Shown here: positions 1 to 7,912 of the stretch, piece by piece
Position numbering within the stretch: position 1 is the stretch's first letter
How the letters are laid out: the number at the start of each line of letters is the position of its first letter
NCBI RefSeq assembly: GCF_046025915.1
Contig: NZ_JAQQFR010000003.1
Location: 372,001-436,000 of the forward strand
Direction of reading: 5' to 3'
Source: Herbaspirillum rhizosphaerae_A
Lineage (GTDB): Bacteria > Pseudomonadota > Gammaproteobacteria > Burkholderiales > Burkholderiaceae_D
Length of the DNA: 64,000 nucleotides
The notes under the pieces: generated by a model
Told to the model about the DNA's origin: nothing
Seen by the model: the letters and a program-made list of their open reading frames with translations, nothing else
Databases searched by the model: none
Made by a program: the position numbers and the translations under genes

Positions 1-963
1 GTAGGTATTTCGCGCCGCGTTGCCGAGGGCGATTTGTCGGTTGAAATCACCGTCAGCACCAAGGATGAAGCCGGCCAGTTGTTGCAGGCGCTCAAGGACA
101 TGAACGTCAGCTTGCGTAACATCGTCGGCAATGTTCGCACCGGTACAGATACGATCGCAACAGCTTCTGGCCAGATTGCCAGCGGTAACCTAGATCTGTC
201 ATCCCGTACCGAGCAACAGGCTGGTTCGTTGGAAGAAACTGCGTCGGCAATGGAAGAGTTGACCTCGACCGTGAAACAAAACGCCGACAACGCACGCCAG
301 GCCAATCAACTGGCCGTATCGGCATCGGAAGTCGCAGTGCAAGGCGGTAGCGTCGTCGGCAAGGTGATCGCGACCATGAGCTCGATCAACGAGTCGTCGA
401 AGAAGATCGTGGACATTATCAGCGTGATTGACGGCATTGCTTTCCAGACCAATATTCTGGCCTTGAACGCCGCGGTGGAAGCCGCTCGTGCCGGTGAACA
501 AGGCCGAGGATTCGCGGTCGTGGCAAGCGAAGTTCGCAGTCTGGCGCAACGTTCTGCGGCAGCAGCGAAAGAAATCAAATCACTCATCGATGATTCTGTG
601 GAAAAAGTCGGCACCGGCAGCAAGCTGGTTGAGCAAGCCGGATCGACCATGGAAGAAGTTGTTGCCAGCGTCAAGCGTGTGACCGATATCGTCGGCGAGA
701 TCAGTTCGGCCAGCCAGGAACAAAGCACCGGCATCGAAGAGGTCAATCGCGCCATTACTCTGATGGACGAGAGCACTCAGCAAAATGCGGCGCTGGTTGA
801 ACAAGCCGCCGCTGCAGCACAATCCATGCAGGAACAGGCCGGCAAGCTGGCTCAGCTTGTCAGTGTGTTCAACATCAGCAGCACCGGCAGCCTTGGCGCG
901 CCGGCGGCATCGAATTCGCGTCGCACCACGATTGATATCAATCCTGCGCCGCGTCTGGAGTAA
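1..963 (+). CDS. Methyl-accepting chemotaxis protein, C-terminal part (5' truncated by window)
   Basis: The reading frame is open from base 1, so this is the last 320 residues of a longer chemoreceptor. The first residues (VGISRRVAEGDLSVEI) look like the end of a HAMP linker. The rest is the long helical-hairpin signalling domain, with the strongly conserved tip around FQTNILALNAAVEAARAGE followed by GRGFAVVASEVRSLAQRSA. Such receptors form trimers of dimers in the inner membrane and control CheA through CheW. Glutamate/glutamine pairs near residues 70-80 and 240-255 are plausible methylation sites. The periplasmic sensor lies outside the window, so the ligand cannot be guessed. A strong hairpin terminator follows. 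Confidence 0.95.
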   Translation, partial: VGISRRVAEGDLSVEITVSTKDEAGQLLQALKDMNVSLRNIVGNVRTGTDTIATASGQIASGNLDLSSRTEQQAGSLEETASAMEELTSTVKQNADNARQANQLAVSASEVAVQGGSVVGKVIATMSSINESSKKIVDIISVIDGIAFQTNILALNAAVEAARAGEQGRGFAVVASEVRSLAQRSAAAAKEIKSLIDDSVEKVGTGSKLVEQAGSTMEEVVASVKRVTDIVGEISSASQEQSTGIEEVNRAITLMDESTQQNAALVEQAAAAAQSMQEQAGKLAQLVSVFNISSTGSLGAPAASNSRRTTIDINPAPRLE

Positions 964-1018
964 TCGGGGAAAGAGCAGGGAAGAGTAGAGCGGGGAAACT
1001 TCGGGGGAAGGGGAGCCA

Positions 1019-1067
1019 GGCCGTCGTTGTCGCAGTAATCGACTACGCAACGACGGCCGCTTTTTTT
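1019..1067 (+). terminator. Rho-independent terminator of the chemoreceptor gene
   Basis: A perfect 11-bp stem (GGCCGTCGTTG at 1019-1029 pairing with 1048-1058) encloses an 18-nt loop and is followed by GC and seven T. The T tract touches the stop codon of the minus-strand DUF4124 gene, so the two genes converge on this hairpin. Confidence 0.85.
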
Positions 1068-1548
1068 AGGCGGCGCATTCGGCCCGATATTGGTCATTAA
1101 CGCGCGAACTTTTGCGGCGTGCTTTTTCCAGATTTTTTACCGTGGCGGCGCGTACGTCTTCATCCGCCCACTTCTTGCGTTGCGCCAGTTGGGCGCACTT
1201 CCGTTTCTGTTTGTCTTCCACCAATTTGGCGCGGGCGGCTTCGCGCTCGGCTTTTTGCTGTGCCTTGATTTGCTGTTTGTCAGCCTTCGCGCGTTCACGT
1301 CCCTGCTGCTGTGATTCGGCCTTGGTTTGGGAGGCGAGTGGCGACGCCATGCCTGTATTGCCTTTACTTGTATTGATATCGAGCGTCCTGCCATTGGTGC
1401 AGGCAGCGTCGCTATAGATCACCTGGCCGGCAGTCTCGCATCTATAGACTGCCTGCGCAGGCATTGCATACAACAAAGCGATGGCAAGGAGCCATTTGCG
1501 TGGTGTGTAAATTGCTGCCGGAGATTCGAAAAAACAAAACGACAGCAT
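1066..1548 (-). CDS. Secreted DUF4124-type protein
   Basis: About 160 residues. An N-terminal signal peptide (hydrophobic KWLLAIALLYAMPAQA, cleavage expected after AQA) is followed by a short DUF4124-like module (VYRCETAGQVIYSDAACTNG, two cysteines likely disulphide-bonded). A highly charged Lys/Arg/Gln/Ala-rich helical tail (about residues 70-150) follows. The start at 1548 is chosen because it is the ATG closest before the signal peptide and lies 4 nt after the stop of the upstream gene; an earlier ATG at 1641 would lie inside that gene. Function is unknown; DUF4124 proteins are common small periplasmic proteins in proteobacteria. No strong ribosome-binding site is visible, so translation may be coupled to the upstream gene. 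Confidence 0.7.
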   Translation of the reverse strand: MLSFCFFESPAAIYTPRKWLLAIALLYAMPAQAVYRCETAGQVIYSDAACTNGRTLDINTSKGNTGMASPLASQTKAESQQQGRERAKADKQQIKAQQKAEREAARAKLVEDKQKRKCAQLAQRKKWADEDVRAATVKNLEKARRKSSRVNDQYRAECAA

Positions 1549-1552
1549 GACG

Positions 1553-2266
1553 CTAAGTAGAGAGCCAGCTAGGAAAATTCGTATCGAGTTCCCCGAAGCT
1601 GCTGTCCATATACAACTCGCCGGTTCCACCGCAAAATCCAACGAGAAGAGGCCGGACAGTTTTAATCGACGGAAGTCTTGTGCTGAGCAAATGGAAGCAG
1701 AGCGACTCGATTGCGGCTACGTTGTCATCGCTGCTGAGGTAAGTGGGCAACAAATATTCATTGAAAAAATCAATTGAAGTATAAAAAAAACGAGTGTCTG
1801 CCCAACCTCGAGTTGCTCCGGACTCATCGATATTTGTCCAGAATATATTTTTGAAGTGGTTGGTCCGGATTGTATGGAGAATCTGCGCAAAATTGCGGCA
1901 ATAGATTTTACCTGTGCATTTAAAAAAGCCGGTTTCTTTTTTTAAAATTTCGGAATTTTGCATAGCAAATTGCATAAGCATGCCTTCAGCATATCCCTTG
2001 CCTTTTTGCTTGACCGTTTCGTCATCTTGAAAATAGTGAAGTTGTTCGACCTCGATATTCATTTGATTGAGCATCGACATCTCATTCTCATCAAGAAGGG
2101 TAGTTCCGGTTGCATCGGCGATGACGATTTTCTCCACGCCTTGAATTGCCCAAAAGAAGACAGCTGCTTTCGCCGTGATGCGTCTTGTGGCGCTATCCGT
2201 CGTGGTCAAGAACATCATTCCGTTTGGCGGATCATTCGCTGTGGTGATCAAAACTGTCGAACTCAT
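1553..2266 (-). CDS. Unrecognised 237-residue protein, paralog A of a divergent pair (possible glycosyltransferase-like fold)
   Basis: I do not recognise this family with certainty. The protein aligns without gaps over its whole length with the gene at 2632-3345 (about 149 of 237 identities counted by hand). Shared blocks are VLITTA at the N-terminus, EKIVIADATG (residues 45-54), KGKGYAEGM (88-96), FFKCTGKIYCRNF (114-126), WADTRF (155-160), AIESLCFH (185-192) and GFCGGTG (210-216). The layout (N-terminal beta strand, a D-containing IADATG strand, KGxGYxEG, F-K-x-T-G-K, DTRF) recalls uncharacterised proteins of polysaccharide loci suspected to be GT-A-like glycosyltransferases; this is inference. 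There is no signal peptide or membrane segment. The start at 2266 is set by the alignment. A weak RBS and low G+C suggest acquisition. The DUF4124 gene follows 4 nt after the stop. Confidence 0.7.
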   Translation of the reverse strand: MSSTVLITTANDPPNGMMFLTTTDSATRRITAKAAVFFWAIQGVEKIVIADATGTTLLDENEMSMLNQMNIEVEQLHYFQDDETVKQKGKGYAEGMLMQFAMQNSEILKKETGFFKCTGKIYCRNFAQILHTIRTNHFKNIFWTNIDESGATRGWADTRFFYTSIDFFNEYLLPTYLSSDDNVAAIESLCFHLLSTRLPSIKTVRPLLVGFCGGTGELYMDSSFGELDTNFPSWLST

Positions 2267-2631
2267 CGTTATTCCATAGGTGTGAAGTACGGGAAGGAGA
2301 GACTTGAATGCACTCGAATATGCCGAACTAACAATCTGCGAAGCGACTGGTAAAGGCGTTAGTGTGAGGCGTCTGACGAGCTTCAATTTATGCTAACAAA
2401 ATTGATGGCGTGAAACTTGAGGTGTTGCTCGATTGTTGAAGTAATTAGAAATATTTCTATATTTGCCATGATTTTCTCTCGAGCTGTACCGTGGCGCTTA
2501 TCGTGGGCGCTCAATTTTGGTACAACTAATGACTATCCGCTTTGTTAAATCAGTCGCAATGTCGTCATTGCTACGCGAATTTGGAAGACGGAAAAAGTAA
2601 CCTCTTGATGATGTGGAGATGGAGACAGTCA
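2267..2631. promoter_or_regulatory. 365-bp divergent intergenic region between the paralogs, with a central palindrome
   Basis: No convincing gene is present. The region is A+T-rich and must hold both divergent promoters. A perfect 14-bp palindrome (TAGAAATATTTCTA, 2446-2459) lies almost exactly at its midpoint and could be an operator. For the plus-strand gene, GGAGA motifs just upstream of 2632 form a good ribosome-binding site. I could not assign a -35/-10 pair with confidence. Confidence 0.45.
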
Positions 2632-3345
2632 ATGGATTCAATCGTTCTGATTACAACGGCAACGGCGCCGCCACGTGGCATGATTTATTTACAGACGGTA
2701 GATGTCGCGACAAGAAGTATTGCGGCAAAAGCAGCGGTATTTTCTTGGGCAACGCAAGGCATTGAAAAAATTGTGATTGCCGATGCAACGGGACGTGTCC
2801 TGCTTGATCAAAATGAAGTATCCATGCTCAAGAAAATGAATGTCGAGGTTGAGCAGATTTGTTATTTTCAGGATGATGAAGTCGTTAAGCAAAAAGGAAA
2901 GGGCTATGCAGAAGGTATGGTGATGCAATTTGCGTTGCAGAATTCTGAGTTTCTAAAAGGCGCCGCAAGCTTTTTTAAATGTACGGGAAAAATTTACTGT
3001 CGAAATTTTAAGAAGCTACGCGAAGTGATTCACCATCATCAGATTCAAAACATGTTTTGGAAAACAGTCGATCGTGACGGTTTTTTTTCACGATGGACGG
3101 ATACCCGTTTTTATTACACGACGACCGAATTTTTTACGGAAAATGTCTTACCCAAATATCTCGTGTGTGATGACAGCGTTACAGCCATAGAATCTCTGTG
3201 TTTTCATATGCTTAACGAGAAATTGCCTTCCATGAGATCGCTCCGGCCGTATCTTTTTGGATTCTGCGGAGGAACAGGGCAACTATACGAGGACGTCAAT
3301 TTAGGTGAGCTGGATCGTGCTTTTCCTTGTTGGGCCAATAATTAA
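2632..3345 (+). CDS. Unrecognised 237-residue protein, paralog B of a divergent pair (possible glycosyltransferase-like fold)
   Basis: Same length and family as the gene at 1553-2266, without gaps between them, but on the opposite strand. Conserved blocks are VLITTA, EKIVIADATG, QKGKGYAEGM, FFKCTGKIYCRNF, WTDTRFYYT, AIESLCFHML and GFCGGTGQLYED. The most variable stretch is residues 127-155. It is predicted cytoplasmic: no signal peptide, no transmembrane helix. The start at 2632 is chosen because it matches the paralog start and has GGAGA a few bases upstream; the frame is open 90 nt further upstream. Base composition is atypical: 2821-2880 has 22 G+C of 60, against 38 of 60 at 10621-10680 in aroC. 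Function unknown; a GT-A-like glycosyltransferase is only a guess from motif style. Confidence 0.75.
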   Translation: MDSIVLITTATAPPRGMIYLQTVDVATRSIAAKAAVFSWATQGIEKIVIADATGRVLLDQNEVSMLKKMNVEVEQICYFQDDEVVKQKGKGYAEGMVMQFALQNSEFLKGAASFFKCTGKIYCRNFKKLREVIHHHQIQNMFWKTVDRDGFFSRWTDTRFYYTTTEFFTENVLPKYLVCDDSVTAIESLCFHMLNEKLPSMRSLRPYLFGFCGGTGQLYEDVNLGELDRAFPCWANN

Positions 3346-3466
3346 AAATTGGTTGCAACAATCAATAAGCCGCGTGCGATTGCAGTGCCACAGAGCTTAA
3401 TCCAAAAGCTTAAAAGTACACGTGCAGTAACCAGGTCTGTATCTATGTGACTGGAAAGCCAGATAG

Positions 3467-4915
3467 CTAAATGACTTTCCCTGGATTCATCAATGAATGA
3501 GGATCCAGCGCTTGTTTGATGGTGCGCATCAGTTGTAGTTCTACCGGCGATTTATAACGCAGGATTTCTTCGCGTTTGAGCGCGCCCAAACCGTGTTCTG
3601 CCGAGATTGATCCGCCGAATTTGTCGACACTGTCGTGCACCGTACGGTTGATTTTTTCTTGCTGGGCGATGAAGTCGGTATCTTTCACGCCTTCCGGTGG
3701 CGACACGTTGTAATGCAGGTTGCCATCGCCAAGATGGCCGAAGGTCACCATCCGGCAGCCGGGCGAAGTCTCTTGCACCAGTACGTCGGTGACGCGAATG
3801 AATTCGCCGATGCGGGAGATCGGTACCGAGATGTCGTGCTTGATGTTCTTGCCCTCATGCGCCTGCGCCATCGAAATGTGTTCGCGCAATTGCCATAGCG
3901 ATTTCGATTGTGCGATCGACGTCGCAATCACGGCATCGTCAATCAGTTCTTGCTCCAGCGCCTCGCCGATGACGGCTTCAAATATGTCGGCGGCGTGCGC
4001 TTCCGATTCGCTGTCCGACAACTCCAATAGGACGTATTGTGCGTGCGGCTTGTCGAACGGAGCCCGATGCGGCGGGAAATGTTTGGCCACCAGTTGCAGG
4101 CAAAAATCCGACATCAATTCGAACCCGGTCAGTGTCGCGCCACAGCGCGCCTGTGCCAGGCTCAGCAGACGCAATGCGTGGTCCGGCGTGCGCAATGCAG
4201 CGAGTGCGGTGACCTGCGCCTTCGGCTGCGGAAAGAGTTTGATCACGGCGGCAGTGATGATTCCCAACGTGCCTTCCGCGCCGATGAAGAGATCGCGCAG
4301 GTCGTAGCCGGTGTTGTCTTTGCGCAGGCCGCGCAGGCTGCTCATGACATCCCCTTGAGCGGTCACGACTTCGACACCCAGGCACAACTCGCGGGTATTG
4401 CCGTAGCGCAGAACGCCTGTGCCGCCGGCATTGGTCGACAGGTTGCCACCGATGGTGCAACTGCCTTCGGCCGCCAGCGACAAGGGAAAGAGGCGCTGTT
4501 CGGCGGCGGCGGCTTGTTGTATGTTCTGCAGGATGCAGCCGGCCTCGACCGTCATGGTGTTGTTGACCGGGTCCACGGTGCGAATGCGATTGAGCCGTGT
4601 CAGCGATAGCAGCACCGCGTTGCCTTTGGTGTCGGGCACGCTACCGAGCACCAGACCGGTATTGCCGCCTTGCGGCACGATGGGCACCAGATGCTGATGA
4701 CAGAGTTTGACGATGGCTGCGACTTCTTCGGTGCTGCCGGGCTTGAGTACCGCCAGCGCCTTGCCGGTATAGCGTCCGCGCTGATCGGTCAGATAGCCGA
4801 CGGTGTCGGCGTCTTCTGTCAGGACGTAGCCGGCACTGATGGCAGCGCGGCAGGCTTGCAGGAAAGTTTCCGGTGATGCTGTCGGTGCTGCCGATGCTGC
4901 TGATGTTGCCGTCAT
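3467..4915 (-). CDS. FAD-binding oxidase of the GlcD / D-lactate dehydrogenase family
   Basis: 482 residues, normal for the family. An N-terminal PCMH-type FAD domain (about residues 50-235) shows PQGGNTGLVLGSVP, EGSCTIGGNLSTNAGG and GAEGTLGIIT, which bind the FAD pyrophosphate and isoalloxazine. The C-terminal FAD-oxidase domain ends with the characteristic FGHLGDGNLHYNV, SAEHGLGALKREE and DPHSLMNPGKV. These flavoenzymes oxidise a D-2-hydroxy acid (D-lactate, glycolate, D-2-hydroxyglutarate) to the 2-oxo acid and pass electrons to quinone or cytochrome. The substrate cannot be fixed from sequence. The DUF2069 gene lies 16 bp upstream on the same strand, so wrbA-DUF2069-oxidase may be co-transcribed. 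Confidence 0.88.
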   Translation of the reverse strand: MTATSAASAAPTASPETFLQACRAAISAGYVLTEDADTVGYLTDQRGRYTGKALAVLKPGSTEEVAAIVKLCHQHLVPIVPQGGNTGLVLGSVPDTKGNAVLLSLTRLNRIRTVDPVNNTMTVEAGCILQNIQQAAAAEQRLFPLSLAAEGSCTIGGNLSTNAGGTGVLRYGNTRELCLGVEVVTAQGDVMSSLRGLRKDNTGYDLRDLFIGAEGTLGIITAAVIKLFPQPKAQVTALAALRTPDHALRLLSLAQARCGATLTGFELMSDFCLQLVAKHFPPHRAPFDKPHAQYVLLELSDSESEAHAADIFEAVIGEALEQELIDDAVIATSIAQSKSLWQLREHISMAQAHEGKNIKHDISVPISRIGEFIRVTDVLVQETSPGCRMVTFGHLGDGNLHYNVSPPEGVKDTDFIAQQEKINRTVHDSVDKFGGSISAEHGLGALKREEILRYKSPVELQLMRTIKQALDPHSLMNPGKVI

Positions 4916-4931
4916 GGCGACCCTCAGAAAA

Positions 4932-5327
4932 TTATTGCGAGGCCTTTTGAATGGCCTGACGTGCGATTTCCTTGGCTGCTTTCTTGTAGGGATGCAGATA
5001 GAGGATGGCGCACAGAAAATAGATGCAGCTCAGGGTGACTTCGACCCAGCCTAGCGTCACCGACATGGCGACACGGTCACTGGTGGCGCGCACGATGCCT
5101 TCGGTGAAATACAGCAGGATCAGCATCGATGACCATTGCATAGTGTAGACGTCGCGCTTGAGCACGCCACGCAGGGGGAACAGCAAAGGAATCACTTTGA
5201 GCACCATCCAGGATCCGCCCGGCCGCAAGGGGGCCAGCAGCAGTTCCCAAGCGACGCACAGAGCAATCAACGCCACCAGACTGATGGCTGCACCCATATG
5301 GAAAAAACGAAATCGTTGCGAGCTCAT
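4932..5327 (-). CDS. DUF2069 small integral membrane protein
   Basis: 131 residues with about four hydrophobic segments: 13-32, a segment around LKVIPLLFPLRGV, WSSMLILLYFTEGIV and VEVTLSCIYFLCAILYL. A basic C-terminus contains YKKAAKEIARQA. The size and the central PLRGVL...TMQWSSMLILLYFTEG pattern fit DUF2069, an uncharacterised inner-membrane family of proteobacteria often placed beside wrbA. The ATG directly abuts the wrbA stop codon, which indicates translational coupling. Function unknown. Confidence 0.75.
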   Translation of the reverse strand: MSSQRFRFFHMGAAISLVALIALCVAWELLLAPLRPGGSWMVLKVIPLLFPLRGVLKRDVYTMQWSSMLILLYFTEGIVRATSDRVAMSVTLGWVEVTLSCIYFLCAILYLHPYKKAAKEIARQAIQKASQ

Positions 5328-5939
5328 TCAAGTCTCCTGCAATTTGATGGCATTCTGTGCGAGGCGTCGGCCGAGTGCAATGGCCAGCGCACGCGTATCT
5401 TCCGAAATCGCCTGGTTGCCGTTGACGCCGGCCCAATGGCTGGCACCGTAGGGCGTGCCGCCGGTGCTGGTGCTCATCAGCTCAGGCTGGGTGTAGGGCA
5501 AGCCCATGATCAGCATGCCGTGATGCAGCAAGGGAATCATCATGGACAGCAGCGTTGATTCCTGCCCGCCGTGCATGCTGCCGGTGGAGGTGAAGACGCA
5601 GGCCGGTTTGCCCGCGAGTGCCCCGGACAGCCATTGCGGTGCGGTGCCGTCCCAGAAGTATTTCATTGCGGAAGCCATGTTGCCGAAGCGCGTCGGCGAG
5701 CCGAGTGCGAGGCCGGCGCATTGCTCCAGGTCTTGCAGTTCGACGTAGGGTGCGCCTTCGCCTGGTACATCTGGTTCGGTGGCTTCGGTCACGTTAGAGA
5801 CTGCCGGAACAGTGCGCAGGCGCGCGTCGCAGCCGGGCACGCTTTCCACACCCTGGGCGATCAATTCGGCCAGTTTGCGGGTGGAGCCGTGTCTCGAATA
5901 GTAAAGGACTAGTATCGTTGTATTAGTTATGTTCGCCAT
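5328..5939 (-). CDS. wrbA: NAD(P)H:quinone oxidoreductase WrbA
   Basis: 203 residues, a flavodoxin-fold FMN enzyme that reduces quinones by two electrons and limits redox cycling. The FMN phosphate loop is visible as YYSRHGSTRKLAE (residues 12-24). GSPTRFGNM and TSTGSMHGGQE are the other isoalloxazine and tetramer contacts typical of WrbA. The ATG at 5939 is preferred over the in-frame ATG at 5975 because homologues begin directly before the first beta strand. No Shine-Dalgarno is visible before it, and a perfect TATAAT sits 6 nt upstream, so the message may be leaderless. DUF2069 follows without a gap. Confidence 0.9.
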   Translation of the reverse strand: MANITNTTILVLYYSRHGSTRKLAELIAQGVESVPGCDARLRTVPAVSNVTEATEPDVPGEGAPYVELQDLEQCAGLALGSPTRFGNMASAMKYFWDGTAPQWLSGALAGKPACVFTSTGSMHGGQESTLLSMMIPLLHHGMLIMGLPYTQPELMSTSTGGTPYGASHWAGVNGNQAISEDTRALAIALGRRLAQNAIKLQET

Positions 5940-5945
5940 GTTGGT

Positions 5946-5951
5946 ATTATA
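5946..5951 (-). promoter_or_regulatory. Candidate -10 box (TATAAT) of wrbA, very close to the start codon
   Basis: Read on the minus strand, TATAAT is followed by ACCAAC and then the wrbA ATG. A start point 6-7 nt after this box would fall on or next to the A of the ATG. No good -35 is seen at the normal distance. Confidence 0.4.
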
Positions 5952-6081
5952 GGGGCCTTTAATTCTCAGTTGCACGGGTTAAGTACTCGCGTTCGCGCAT
6001 GTGGAACCCGGCGCATGGCAGGCGGTCTGTAGCGTCTGTCATGATTTTGATTGCCCTATCTTGCTTACCTTTTTTAAACCT

Positions 6082-7386
6082 ATGCAGGGCTTGTCTCGTA
6101 CCCAGTTGCGTGATTTGTTCCGGTTTGCCGTCAAACGGCTCAGCGACGATCGCTTGCCGCAAGTGGCAGGCAGCCTGACGTTTACGACCATCCTGTCGCT
6201 GGTGCCGCTGCTGACGATCGCGCTGGCGATCTTTACGGCGTTTCCGCTGTTCAGCACTTTCCGCTCGGCGCTGGAGGCCTATTTTGTCCAGAACCTGATG
6301 CCCAAGGGCGTGGCCAACACCATTCTCGGCTACCTCAATCAGTTTTCGTCGAAGTCGGCGCGTCTGTCGGCAGTCGGGGGTGTAGCGCTGATTTTGACTT
6401 CGGTGCTGACGATGGCGACCATCGACCGTGTGTTCAATCAGATCTGGCGCGTCAAGAAGTCGCGCCCGCTGCTGCAGCGTATCTTGGTCTATTGGGCCAT
6501 TATTACTCTCGGCCCGCTGCTGATCGGTGTGTCCATCAGCGTGACGTCTTATCTGTATTCCGCCACGAATGGCGTGGTGACCAGCGTGCCGTTTATCGGG
6601 GCGAGCTTCTACACCTTGATTTCGATCTTGCTGACGACCAGCGCATTCACGCTGCTCTATATCGCGGTGCCGAATCAATGGGTGGATTGGCGCGATGCCG
6701 TTTGGGGTGGTTTGCTGGCGGGCGTGGCGGTGGAAATCGCCAAGCGCCTGTTTGCTTCCTACGTCATGAAATTCCCGACCTACACCATGGTGTACGGTGC
6801 GGTGGCGGCCTTGCCGATCTTCCTGCTGTGGATCTACATGCTCTGGATGATCACGCTGGTGGGCGCGCTGCTGACGGCTGCTTTGCCGATCGTACGTTAT
6901 GAGCGCTGGTGGCATGTCGCTTCGCCCGGCAGCGAGTTCGTTGATGCCATGAAAGTATTGAAGATTTTGCATGATGCCCGCGCCAACGGTGAATCGGCGA
7001 CAGTGGACGTGGCGTTGCTGCGCGCACATACGCACATGGGGCTGGAAGAGTTGCAGAACCTGTTGCAAAAAATGCTCGATGCGGGATGGGTAGGCTCACT
7101 CAAGAGCGAGGCACCGAAGAAATCCGCCTGGAACAAACGCCTCGTTGATGGACTGGATCACTGGACTCTGCTGATCAATCCTGAGTTTCTGAAATTGGTC
7201 GACGTCTATCGCTTGTTCGTCTTTGACACCGCCGCACACCTCGAGGAAGACCGGTCACTGGTCACTCGCGTGGATGGCGCCGTCGCAGCGGTGCTGGATC
7301 AGACGCTGGAGTCTTATTTTTCAGAAGTCCATGGCGGCCCGGACTTGCGAGAAGTGACCTCGGTCGGGATGACCGCCGGTCGCTAG
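6082..7386 (+). CDS. yihY: YihY/BrkB family inner-membrane protein
   Basis: 434 residues. The family hallmark near the N-terminus is RLPQVAGSLTFTTILSLVPLL, followed by about six transmembrane helices to roughly residue 275 (LTSVLTMATIDRVFNQIW, LVYWAIITLGPLLIG, LISILLTTSAFTLLYI, GAVAALPIFLLWIYMLWMI). A soluble C-terminal domain of about 150 residues follows, longer than in E. coli YihY and typical of betaproteobacteria; its HTHMGLEELQNLLQKMLDAG resembles a winged-helix unit. The family was once misassigned as RNase BN, and its true role is unclear. The start at 6082 is chosen for its position before QLRDLFRFAVKRL; the frame is open upstream to 6001. It converges with the next gene 5 bp away. 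Confidence 0.85.
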   Translation: MQGLSRTQLRDLFRFAVKRLSDDRLPQVAGSLTFTTILSLVPLLTIALAIFTAFPLFSTFRSALEAYFVQNLMPKGVANTILGYLNQFSSKSARLSAVGGVALILTSVLTMATIDRVFNQIWRVKKSRPLLQRILVYWAIITLGPLLIGVSISVTSYLYSATNGVVTSVPFIGASFYTLISILLTTSAFTLLYIAVPNQWVDWRDAVWGGLLAGVAVEIAKRLFASYVMKFPTYTMVYGAVAALPIFLLWIYMLWMITLVGALLTAALPIVRYERWWHVASPGSEFVDAMKVLKILHDARANGESATVDVALLRAHTHMGLEELQNLLQKMLDAGWVGSLKSEAPKKSAWNKRLVDGLDHWTLLINPEFLKLVDVYRLFVFDTAAHLEEDRSLVTRVDGAVAAVLDQTLESYFSEVHGGPDLREVTSVGMTAGR

Positions 7387-7391
7387 CCCAG

Positions 7392-7712
7392 TCAGAACGA
7401 AATCTGGCCAGTCAGCAATTGCCAATACATCACCCAGTCGCCCATGAAGGAATACAGGGGATGGCGAAACGTCGCCGGCCGGTTTTTCTCGAACTTGAAA
7501 TGGCCGACCCAGGCAAAGCCGTATCCGGACAGCACTGCGGCCAGCAACCACCATAAATTGTGCGTTAGCAGCATCATGGCGAGGCATAGCAGCGCCAGTG
7601 TCGAACCGACGAAATGCAGCTGACGGCAAATCCGGTTGGAATGCTCTCCGAGATAAGTAAGGTAGAACTCCTCAAAGCTGGCGTACTTTTCATGTTGCAG
7701 AACGGTAGGCAT
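7392..7712 (-). CDS. Mpo1-like (DUF962) small membrane protein
   Basis: 106 residues. The motif order fits DUF962/Mpo1-like proteins: FEEFYLTYLGEHSNRICRQL, then HFVGSTLALL, a transmembrane pair around LCLAMMLLTHNLWWLLAAVL, GYGFAWVGHFKFEKNRPATF and a final HPLYSFMGDWVMYW. The conserved histidines fit an iron-dependent dioxygenase role, as shown for yeast Mpo1, which acts on 2-hydroxy fatty acids; for the bacterial member this is inference. It faces yihY tail to tail. Confidence 0.85.
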   Translation of the reverse strand: MPTVLQHEKYASFEEFYLTYLGEHSNRICRQLHFVGSTLALLCLAMMLLTHNLWWLLAAVLSGYGFAWVGHFKFEKNRPATFRHPLYSFMGDWVMYWQLLTGQISF

Positions 7713-7912
7713 GCTTGTCTCCTTGTCTTGTTATTTCAGAGTAGGCCGTCTATGGGGCGTAATCAATGAAAAAATTTCATTTTTAATATGGAATGGTGAT
7801 TGTAGGCAGACGCCAAACCTCGTACCATGGAGAAACCGCCACTGGTTTGTAGATTTTTGCCCACGCTTGGGCTACATTCCCGATAAGGCCACAATAACTT
7901 AAGGATGACACC

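Noticed and set aside
7392..7712. Mpo1-like gene as the 3' continuation of yihY
   Set aside because: The gene is on the opposite strand with its own start and complete family motifs; the two genes simply converge with a 5-bp gap.
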